DNA of 43,048 nucleotides from Planctomycetota bacterium (GTDB lineage: Bacteria > Planctomycetota > Brocadiia > Brocadiales > Brocadiaceae): the NCBI GenBank assembly GCA_016188675.1, contig JACPHJ010000012.1, positions 1 to 43,048 on the forward strand, read 5' to 3'. Position numbers and translations under genes: made by a program. The notes beneath the pieces were generated by a model that searched no databases, was not told where the DNA came from, and worked only from the letters and a program-made list of their open reading frames with translations. Positions 35,728-42,869 of the stretch are shown here, piece by piece. How positions within the stretch are numbered: the first letter of the stretch is position 1; each line of letters begins with the position of its first letter.

Positions 35728-36195
35728 ATGAGCATTATAGACAAGGTAAAGCAATTGATTTCGATTATGAATGAAAATGACTTATCGGAGATTGAAATCC
35801 AGGAAGATGCAAATAAAATAAGACTCAAAAAAAGCGAGATTGGGTACACCCATGCAATCTCACCAATAACTGCCCCTTCAATCCACCCTTCAAAATTAGA
35901 TCAGGAACCCTCACCGCACGCCGTAACAAAGGAAAGTGAAAATTTAGTAGAGATTATTTCGCCTATGGTAGGAACATTTTACAGGGCCAGCGCTCCCGGT
36001 GCAGATCCATGTGTTAATGTGGGAGATTTTGTAAATGAAGAGACTGTTGTCTGTATAATAGAAGCAATGAAAATAATGAACGAAGTGAAAGCTGAAACTG
36101 TAGGTGAAATTGTAGATGTTATTGTGAGCGATGGCGAGGCGATAGAATATGGTCAACCACTATTTCGTGTCAAGCCATCAACAGAAGCAACTTAA
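35728..36195 (+). CDS. accB: Biotin carboxyl carrier protein of acetyl-CoA carboxylase
   Basis: The 155-residue protein has an N-terminal IDKVKQLISIMNENDLSEIEIQE segment, a Pro/Ser-rich linker, and a biotinyl domain with the acceptor lysine in EAMKIMNEVKAE. It carries biotin between the carboxylase and carboxyltransferase for malonyl-CoA synthesis. An AAAGGAAA site precedes the ATG. accC follows after 46 bp. Confidence 0.96.
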   Translation: MSIIDKVKQLISIMNENDLSEIEIQEDANKIRLKKSEIGYTHAISPITAPSIHPSKLDQEPSPHAVTKESENLVEIISPMVGTFYRASAPGADPCVNVGDFVNEETVVCIIEAMKIMNEVKAETVGEIVDVIVSDGEAIEYGQPLFRVKPSTEAT

Positions 36196-36241
36196 TAGTG
36201 TCTCTTTCATGGAGCGTAATAACTAACGGTTACCACGAACT

Positions 36242-37588
36242 ATGTTTTCCAGGATAATGATTGCAAATAGAGGCGAGATTGCTTTAAGGATCATTAGGGC
36301 ATGTCGCGAAATGGGAATAGAAACTGTTGCAATATGTTCAAAGGCTGACGAAAATGCTGCATACTTAAAACAAGCAGATATTACTGTATGTGTCGGTCCT
36401 GCCGATGCCGAAAGCAGTTATCTGAACATTCCCAGCATAATTAGTGCGGCAGAGATAACTGATATCGAAGCGATCCATCCTGGATATGGTTTTTTGTCAG
36501 AGGTAGGCCATTTTGCTGAGGTATGTGAATCCTCTAATATTGTATTTATAGGCCCCAAATCGGAAGTACTGAAAAAAGTTGGAAATAAAACTGAGGCAAG
36601 AAAGCTTGCCATTGCTAATAAAGTCCCGGTCGTTCCCGGTAGTGAATCTGTTATCAAAAGTCAGCAACAAGCACTGGATGTTGCACACAAGATTGGGTAT
36701 CCGGTAATTATCAAGGCTTCTTCTGGTGGAGGAGGGCGGGGAATGCGTGTGGCGCATAACGACATAAGCCTTGTAAATTCACTGGCAATTGCTCAACGTG
36801 AAGCAGAGGCTGCATTTAAAGATTCTTCTATATATATAGAAAAGTACATAGAAGATACGCACCACGTTGAGGTTCAAATATTCGGGGATAATTACGGTAA
36901 TATCATTCACTTGGGGGAAAGAGATTGTACCTTGCAGCGCAGGCATCAGAAGCTCATCGAAGAGTCTCCTTCTCCTCTAATATCCGACCGTTTGCGAGAA
37001 GAAATATGTAAATCTGCAATCAAGATTGCAAAGGCTGTGAATTATACAAATGCAGGTACCGTTGAGTTTTTGTTGGATAAACAGGGTAATTTTTATTTCA
37101 TAGAAGTAAATACACGTTTGCAGGTTGAACATCCTGTTACGGAAATGGTGACCGGCATCGATTTGGTAAAGCAGCAAATAAGGACTGCCTATGGGGAAAG
37201 ATTGAATATAAAACAGAAAAAAATTCATAATCAGGGCGTGGCAATAGAATGCCGGGTTTATGCAGAGGATCCTTACAATGGGTTTAGGCCTCAACCTGGA
37301 AAGATCACAACATACTATCACCCAGGCGGAAGGGGTGTAAGGGTTGATTCGCATGTGCATGCTGGTTATGAGATACCTCCATATTATGATTCATTAATAT
37401 CAAAGCTGATCGTTTACCAAAAAACAAGGGAAGAAGCGATTGCTTGCATGAGAAGGGCTTTAAGTGAATATGTTATTGAGGGTATTAAAACTACCATTCC
37501 GTTGAGTTTAGAATTAATTGCACATCCACAGTTTGCGAATGGAAATATTAATACAAATTTTGTAGAAAATCTTTTATCAAAAAACTGA
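36242..37588 (+). CDS. accC: Biotin carboxylase
   Basis: The 448-residue ATP-grasp enzyme has MFSRIMIANRGEIALRIIRACREMG, IHPGYGFLSE, glycine-rich loop KASSGGGGRGMRV, CTLQRRHQKLIEESPSP and FIEVNTRLQVEHPVTEMVTGIDLV. It carboxylates the biotin on AccB. The carboxyltransferase subunits are not in the window. Confidence 0.97.
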   Translation: MFSRIMIANRGEIALRIIRACREMGIETVAICSKADENAAYLKQADITVCVGPADAESSYLNIPSIISAAEITDIEAIHPGYGFLSEVGHFAEVCESSNIVFIGPKSEVLKKVGNKTEARKLAIANKVPVVPGSESVIKSQQQALDVAHKIGYPVIIKASSGGGGRGMRVAHNDISLVNSLAIAQREAEAAFKDSSIYIEKYIEDTHHVEVQIFGDNYGNIIHLGERDCTLQRRHQKLIEESPSPLISDRLREEICKSAIKIAKAVNYTNAGTVEFLLDKQGNFYFIEVNTRLQVEHPVTEMVTGIDLVKQQIRTAYGERLNIKQKKIHNQGVAIECRVYAEDPYNGFRPQPGKITTYYHPGGRGVRVDSHVHAGYEIPPYYDSLISKLIVYQKTREEAIACMRRALSEYVIEGIKTTIPLSLELIAHPQFANGNINTNFVENLLSKN

Positions 37589-37620
37589 TAGTAATTTGGT
37601 TCTGTTAAAAGAATTTTTTC

Positions 37621-37681
37621 TTGACACCATTTAAAAAGCATGCTAACTTATGTGCTCTTAATGATTGGCACAAAACATTCT
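37621..37681 (+). promoter_or_regulatory. Candidate promoters before the cytochrome/hydrazine-synthase locus
   Basis: TTGACA (37621-37626) with a 17-bp spacer and a weak TAACTT box (37644-37649) suggests a sigma-70 start. Nearby, TGGCACAAAACATTCT (37666-37681) has a perfect sigma-54 -24 half, but the -12 GC is TC. The rest of the 275-bp gap after accC shows no gene. The ATG at 37864 is preceded by AAAGGAG. Confidence 0.4.
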
Positions 37682-37863
37682 CAGTCAACAAACAGTTAGA
37701 ATATTTACTTTAATGTGTGTAATTTGCGTTACCTAGTATTTTAAGATAGGACATCAAATTAGATGTAAATTATAAGTATTTTTGACGAAAAAAGGCTAGT
37801 TTTAGCAAATAGTTTGTTTTGTAAATGTTATTTATTTTCTTGATACGGGAAAGGAGATTTTAA

Positions 37864-38574
37864 ATGTTCGGTGGTAGGATGGTAAGCTTTTTGATGGGAG
37901 GTATAGTAGTTTCCGTTTGTTCATTGGGGTTTTCCCTCTCTAACAATGCTATTGGTGCGGAGTTTACAGGCAACAGCGGCTGTAAATGTCACATGGGTAA
38001 GGGATGTTATGAGGGAGAAGAATATAAAGAAAGATTACATTCCAATACTTGGGAAAAAAGGTTAAAAGGAACCCCGGATGCTGAAAATCCAGATTGTTTG
38101 AAATGCCATGCGACTGCGTTTGGTGAGAAAATCGCAGAGGCTGGCAAAAAATATTTGCCTAATGTGCAATGCGAGGCCTGTCATGGCGCAGGTTCAGAGT
38201 ATAAAAAATTAAAAGAGAACTATTCAGGTAAGGGTAAAGATGCGTTTAAAGAATTATTGAAGAAAGACCCACTTACGGCACGGAAAGTGCAATACGATGC
38301 CGGTTTGATCGTAGCGGGAATCAATGGTCCTGCAACTGTGAAGGAACAATGCCTGAAATGTCATTGGGAAAGTAAGGATGATAAAAATAAGTGCCCAAAA
38401 ACAGATAAAGTAATGGATTATAAAGACGCTTTTAAGAAAGATGATCACCGTGACAATGACGAAGTTGATGATGTGATAAAGAAGATGTCTCCTGATGATA
38501 AGAAGAAGTGGGCTGCGTTATTACCAAAAGATGAAATTCTTAATTCACCATTAAAACCAAAGAAAAAGGAATAA
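37864..38574 (+). CDS. Cytochrome c-554-like multihaem protein (first gene of electron-transfer module)
   Basis: The 236-residue protein has a signal-like N-terminus (VSFLMGGIVVSVCSLGFSLSNNAIGA) and haem motifs CLKCH (NPDCLKCHATAFG), CEACH (VQCEACHGAGSEY) and CLKCH (EQCLKCHWES), as in the cytochrome c-554/NrfA-like group. The expected first motif reads CKCH (SGCKCHMGKGC), with only one residue between the cysteines. The C-terminus is highly charged and lacks haem. By memory of the Kuenenia hzs locus, it belongs to a module thought to feed electrons to hydrazine synthase. Role inferred from context. Confidence 0.85.
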   Translation: MFGGRMVSFLMGGIVVSVCSLGFSLSNNAIGAEFTGNSGCKCHMGKGCYEGEEYKERLHSNTWEKRLKGTPDAENPDCLKCHATAFGEKIAEAGKKYLPNVQCEACHGAGSEYKKLKENYSGKGKDAFKELLKKDPLTARKVQYDAGLIVAGINGPATVKEQCLKCHWESKDDKNKCPKTDKVMDYKDAFKKDDHRDNDEVDDVIKKMSPDDKKKWAALLPKDEILNSPLKPKKKE

Positions 38575-38594
38575 CTCTTTAGCCTTAAGAGTTA
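38572..38594 (+). other. Intercistronic stem-loop between the two cytochrome genes
   Basis: TAACTCTT-TAGCCTT-AAGAGTTA: perfect 8-bp stem that starts at the stop codon of the first cytochrome gene. No T-run follows, and a strong GAGGAGG site for the next gene lies about 10 bases on, so it looks like an mRNA processing or stability element. Confidence 0.5.
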
Positions 38595-38615
38595 TAGCTG
38601 AGGAGGATTCCGTAG

Positions 38616-39668
38616 ATGGTTTATAAACAAAGAATAAGTTTAATGGCAGAAGTGGTATTGGGCATAAAGAAACTTGAATTATCAGCGCTGTTAGCAATTT
38701 GTGTGGCTATTTTTACATTATCGCCTGCATTGTTATTTGCAGGCGATAATGGTCCCTGCATTGAGTGTCATACAAAACCTGATAAATTAAAGGTTTCGGA
38801 AAAGGCTAAAATAGACCCAGTAACAGGTGAAATTAAAGTATCTTCGATGTTGATTAACGAGGAGACTTTTAAGGCATCAGCGCATGGTGGTGAAGACTTT
38901 TTCTGTATCGACTGTCACCAGGATTTGGACGGTAAGGATGTAACGGAAGGTCACAAGCCAAATCTAAAACCAGTAGATTGTATCACCTTCTGTCACGATG
39001 AACCTGCCGAAGATTATCTGCAAAGCGCCCATGTTAAGTTGATGAAAGAGAATAACAAAGATGTGCCAACATGCAAGGACTGTCATGCTGGTTTATCATA
39101 TCATTACACTCCTTTGGGTGAAAAGTCACCTAGGGATGTGCCTAGGGGTACCGATCCTCTTCATAGAAAGCTAACGATCGATGCTTGCGGTTCATGCCAC
39201 AAGGATTATTTAAATAGTTATAAAAATAATGCTCATGGTCAAGTTGCGACGTTGGGTCACACGACAACTGATGTGCCTGTGTGTTTTGATTGTCACGGTA
39301 AACATAAAATATTGAATTCATCAGATCCTGAATCAAAAGTTGGGAAAGAAAGAATTTTAGAAACATGTGGTAGCTGTCATGCTAATGCCAATGCAAGCTT
39401 TGTTAGGCATGTTGAGCATCCGCAGATTAAGAATATTAAATATTATAAAACCTTACTTGCTGCAATAAAAAGTGCCCGAAGTGATCCGGAAAATCTTAAA
39501 AAAGTCATCAAAAACCCACAGACGATTTTATGTATTGTTTTTGTAATGTATGTGGGGATATTGGCGTTTACGTTTTCATCTTTCGGACTCCATTCCTTAC
39601 TAAGTTGGTTTGCAGTAGTTCGCGATGAATACAGGAGAAAGGAGCATGGTGATGAAGGGCAACACTAA
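38616..39668 (+). CDS. Membrane-anchored heptahaem cytochrome c (electron-transfer module)
   Basis: The 350-residue protein has an N-terminal signal/anchor helix (LSALLAICVAIFTLSPALLFA), seven haem motifs in order CIECH, CIDCH, CITFCH, CKDCH, CGSCH, CFDCH, CGSCH, and a C-terminal membrane helix (TILCIVFVMYVGILAFTFSSF). The third motif has three residues between the cysteines (CX3CH). It overlaps the cytochrome b gene that follows, so the two likely form one membrane complex passing electrons between quinol and periplasmic or anammoxosomal partners, here presumably hydrazine synthase. Confidence 0.88.
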   Translation: MVYKQRISLMAEVVLGIKKLELSALLAICVAIFTLSPALLFAGDNGPCIECHTKPDKLKVSEKAKIDPVTGEIKVSSMLINEETFKASAHGGEDFFCIDCHQDLDGKDVTEGHKPNLKPVDCITFCHDEPAEDYLQSAHVKLMKENNKDVPTCKDCHAGLSYHYTPLGEKSPRDVPRGTDPLHRKLTIDACGSCHKDYLNSYKNNAHGQVATLGHTTTDVPVCFDCHGKHKILNSSDPESKVGKERILETCGSCHANANASFVRHVEHPQIKNIKYYKTLLAAIKSARSDPENLKKVIKNPQTILCIVFVMYVGILAFTFSSFGLHSLLSWFAVVRDEYRRKEHGDEGQH

Positions 39669-40497
39669 TTATTTAAGGTTTCGTCTTTTTCATAGATTTT
39701 GCCATTTTTTGATAATAATCAGTTTTTTTGGTCTTGTTTTAACAGGGATGCCTTTAGCTTTTAGAGGTTACGGTTGGGCAAGATGGCTTTATGAATTATT
39801 CGGCGGGTATCCAACCGCTGGTTATATTCATCGTATTTGTGCCCTTATAACTTTTTTTGCTGCCTTTATACACTTTATATTTCTTTTTTTTAGTATTTCC
39901 GTACAAAAGAAAAAGGGTTATTTTTGGGGACCAAATTCTCTTCTTATTCAGCCGAGGGATATCTTTGACATAATTGGTGACATTAAATGGTTTCTCGGTA
40001 TTGGGAAACGGCCCAACTTCGATTGCTGGATTTATTGGGAAAAGTTTGAATATTTATCCCTTATGTGGGGAACTCTTGTGATGGCGATTACAGGGTTAAT
40101 ATTATGGTTCCCAGTGCAATTTACTAAAATTATCCCGGTTTCTCTCTCTGGAATAATTGATCTTCCCAGCATAGCTTTAATTGTTCATAGGTATGAAGCC
40201 ATTCTTGCCGCGGGCTTTATCTTTACAATTCATTTTTTCCATACGCATTTACTTCCAGAAAAAATGCCTGTTGACGAGGCTATTTTTACCGGAAGGATAA
40301 CTGAGGAAGAATTTAAACACGAGCGTTTGAACCAGTATAAAAGGCTCGAAAATCAACGACAATTGGATAATTATAAAATTGCCCCACCTTCTTTGTTTGT
40401 AAGTTTTCTAACCAGGTTGTTTGCAGTTCCAATTTTGATTACAGGGCTGATCATGGTAGGCCTGATGTTTTCTGCACTTCTCGTTTGGGCTATTTGA
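39646..40497 (+). CDS. Membrane cytochrome b (quinol-side subunit of electron-transfer module)
   Basis: About 283 residues with five or more membrane helices and likely haem-b histidines in FHRFCHFLII, YIHRICALITFFAAFIHFI and IVHRYEAILAAGFIFTIHFFHTH. It resembles formate dehydrogenase gamma/thiosulfate reductase-type cytochromes b. Starts at ATG 39646 or 39652 both have GGAG-type sites; an earlier ATG at 39625 lacks one. The start overlaps the heptahaem gene by about 20 bp. It should exchange electrons with menaquinone. Confidence 0.88.
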   Translation: MVMKGNTNYLRFRLFHRFCHFLIIISFFGLVLTGMPLAFRGYGWARWLYELFGGYPTAGYIHRICALITFFAAFIHFIFLFFSISVQKKKGYFWGPNSLLIQPRDIFDIIGDIKWFLGIGKRPNFDCWIYWEKFEYLSLMWGTLVMAITGLILWFPVQFTKIIPVSLSGIIDLPSIALIVHRYEAILAAGFIFTIHFFHTHLLPEKMPVDEAIFTGRITEEEFKHERLNQYKRLENQRQLDNYKIAPPSLFVSFLTRLFAVPILITGLIMVGLMFSALLVWAI

Positions 40498-40595
40498 TTT
40501 AGATTGTTAAAATAATCCTAGCAGGCAATTTGTTGCTGTAAAGTCTGAGTTTGTTTAGAGAAAGTACTGATAGTGCTTTTTGTTTATGGTATAAG

Positions 40596-41987
40596 ATGAC
40601 TTACAGGGTTTTAATTGCAGATGATGAAGAACGCATGCGAAGAGTGCTTGCAATGGTATTTGATGAAATGAAAGATACTAAAGTTGTTACTGTAAGCGAT
40701 TGCGTAACAACTTTAGAATATCTTGAGAAAGAAAGGTTTCATCTACTCATAACAGATCTAAAAGTGCCTGAAGTCGGAAGATTAGACTTTCTTAAAGCAA
40801 TCAAATGTAAGTCGCCAGATATTCCAGTAATTGTTCTTACCGCTTACGGTTCAGTTGTGTCTGCTATAGATGTCATGAAGGAAGGTGTTTTTGATTATCT
40901 TACCACGCCTTTCGAGAATGACATTCTTAAACTTGCCGTAAAGAGAGCCCTGAAGATGAGCTCATTGACAATTGAAAACAAATATCTACGCCAGGCACTC
41001 GAATCTCAGTACAATTTTGAAAATATTATTGGCAATTCACCACAGGTATTTGAGGCTTTAAGGTTAGTCGGAGATGTGTCTAAAACTGATTCGACTGTGC
41101 TTATAACTGGAGAAAGCGGCACTGGGAAAGAGTTGATAGCTCGTGCCCTTCATTATAATAGCAATAGGGCAGGTGGTCCGCTTATAGTTCTAAATTGTGC
41201 TGCAATACCTGAAAATTTACTGGAAAGTGAATTGTTTGGTTATGAAAAAGGAGCCTTTACCAGCGCAGAAAAAACAAAAAAAGGCCGTTTTGAATTAGCT
41301 GCAGCCGGTACATTATTTCTGGATGAAATATCTGAAATGAGTGCCGCAATTCAGGCAAAGGTATTACGAGTGGTTGAAGCTAAAGAATTAGAACGCTTGG
41401 GAGGCACTGAAACAATAAAAGTTGATGTTAGAATTATTTGTGCTACTAATAAAAATCTTGAAGATATGGTAAAATCAGGAAGATTTAGGGAGGATTTGTA
41501 TTACAGAATCAGTGTATTTCCCATCATGTTACCACCACTAAGAGAAAGAATAGAAGATATCATACCTTTAAGTAAACATTTTTTGAAAAAATTTTCGACC
41601 AAAATGGGAAAATCTCCAATATCGTTGAGTAAAGATGTTGAAAAATTGTTTATGTTGCATAAATGGGAAGGGAATGTTAGAGAATTACAAAATGTTATTG
41701 AACGTGCCGTAATATTATGTAAAGGGAATGTCATAACAACAGAGCATTTGCCAGTTTCTATAGTAAGGAGTTCAAATATCATAGAAAGAGATTTAAACAT
41801 TACGGATACTACATCTTCACAATTTGTTATTCCACCAAATGGTTTGTCGCTAGATGCTTTAGAAAAACAATTAGTTACGCAAGCACTGGAAAAAAGTAAA
41901 AATAATAAAACAAAAGCGGCTAAATTGTTAGGGTTAACAAGAGGAACATTTCGATATAGATTACAGAAATATGGTTTAGTAAATTAG
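40596..41987 (+). CDS. Sigma-54-dependent response regulator (NtrC family)
   Basis: ATG 40596 gives MTYRVLIADDEERMRR, a proper receiver start; a TTG at 40551 adds 15 stray residues. The receiver has the acidic DDE, phosphorylatable Asp54 (ITDLKVP), but Thr104 where the conserved Lys stands (TTPFEN for KPF). The AAA+ domain has Walker A GESGTGKELIAR, the sigma-54 contact loop as GAFTSA not GAFTGA (41250-41267), and LFLDEISEMS. A Fis-type HTH ends it (NKTKAAKLLGLTRGTFRYRLQKYG). A sigma-54 promoter lies directly downstream, so it likely activates the following genes. Confidence 0.94.
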   Translation: MTYRVLIADDEERMRRVLAMVFDEMKDTKVVTVSDCVTTLEYLEKERFHLLITDLKVPEVGRLDFLKAIKCKSPDIPVIVLTAYGSVVSAIDVMKEGVFDYLTTPFENDILKLAVKRALKMSSLTIENKYLRQALESQYNFENIIGNSPQVFEALRLVGDVSKTDSTVLITGESGTGKELIARALHYNSNRAGGPLIVLNCAAIPENLLESELFGYEKGAFTSAEKTKKGRFELAAAGTLFLDEISEMSAAIQAKVLRVVEAKELERLGGTETIKVDVRIICATNKNLEDMVKSGRFREDLYYRISVFPIMLPPLRERIEDIIPLSKHFLKKFSTKMGKSPISLSKDVEKLFMLHKWEGNVRELQNVIERAVILCKGNVITTEHLPVSIVRSSNIIERDLNITDTTSSQFVIPPNGLSLDALEKQLVTQALEKSKNNKTKAAKLLGLTRGTFRYRLQKYGLVN

Positions 41988-42172
41988 ACGTTGCAATTCT
42001 CCTTTTTTACAATGGGAATTCCCGAAATTTTTTGTATAAAGATGATTAGGAAATTAGTAGTGGCGGATTACAACCTTAATTTTGTTCATTAAATCGACTG
42101 AAATAAGTGTTTTAATACTGTAAATTGTCATATAAACATATGTTGTGTGAAATTATTGTGCCTAAAATATTT

Positions 42173-42188
42173 TGGTACAAATTGTGCT
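42173..42188 (+). promoter_or_regulatory. Sigma-54 (-24/-12) promoter before the cysteine-rich protein and hzs gene
   Basis: TGGTACAAATTGTGCT: invariant GG (42174-42175) and GC (42186-42187) are exactly 10 bp apart, and most other positions match TGGCAC-N5-TTGCT. It lies about 80 bases before ATG 42271 and just after the sigma-54 activator gene. A 10-bp palindrome AACATATGTT at 42135-42144 might be part of an activator site. The remaining gap 41988-42134 shows nothing else. Confidence 0.7.
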
Positions 42189-42270
42189 CACGCTTTATAG
42201 CGTTCTAAAATATGGATGTGCCTTTAAATTGTTCATTTTACTAATGGTTATGAAAGGGGGTGAATAGGTT

Positions 42271-42813
42271 ATGAAGAAGAGTATTTTTGGTGTAGTGGGT
42301 ATTTTTAGTGCGTTTGCTCTTTTAACTCAATCCGTATTTGCAGCATGGGATAAACCATGTGACAAGAGGCAGATTTTGGAGGCCTATTGGTGCGATGCTT
42401 GTAAGGATGTTAGGGAGTTTAACGAGTGTTCAGAAATCGGCTATATCTGGGATTTTGCTAAACATCGCGCAGCAGGAGACAAAACACATACTGATTTACC
42501 AACCTGCTGGGCATGTCAGAAAATAGCTTATAGCTGTGTTAATACCAACTGCAAAAAGTACGGTGTGTGCTTGCCAGCACCAGGCGCTTGTGATGAATGC
42601 GGTGATGATATTACAAGCAAAAAAATTTGGGCTAGAACTTTATTCAAGTGCCCAAAGTGTAGCAAGGAAACACCAGAGCCAGGTAAAGGTTTCACAACGA
42701 TAAAGGGAAGGTATGCACCGCAAGTTGAAAAAGCCGGTGACTGCGAAACCTGTGGCGTACCTCTTGAGGTAATTTGTACAAAGTCTGGTACTTGTCCACA
42801 TGTATCTAAATAA
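42271..42813 (+). CDS. Secreted cysteine-rich protein with five CxxC pairs
   Basis: The 180-residue protein has a signal peptide (MKKSIFGVVGIFSAFALLTQSVFAAW) and 17 cysteines in the mature part, including CDAC, CWAC, CDEC, CPKC and CETC. None is followed by His, so these are not haem sites; zinc, copper or iron-sulphur binding or disulphide exchange is possible. A strong AAGGGGGTGA site precedes it, with a sigma-54 promoter upstream. It sits between the activator and the putative hydrazine synthase subunit, where Kuenenia has, as I recall, a small hypothetical gene. Function unknown. Confidence 0.85.
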   Translation: MKKSIFGVVGIFSAFALLTQSVFAAWDKPCDKRQILEAYWCDACKDVREFNECSEIGYIWDFAKHRAAGDKTHTDLPTCWACQKIAYSCVNTNCKKYGVCLPAPGACDECGDDITSKKIWARTLFKCPKCSKETPEPGKGFTTIKGRYAPQVEKAGDCETCGVPLEVICTKSGTCPHVSK

Positions 42814-42869
42814 GTTTATTTTACTAGTTTAGTTATTTACTTTAGTAACTAGGAGGTAAAGGAGAAGCG

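Noticed and set aside
40530..40546. AGGCAATTTGTTGCTG as a sigma-54 promoter of the activator gene
   Set aside because: GG and GC are 9 bp apart, not 10, and the -24 half is poor.
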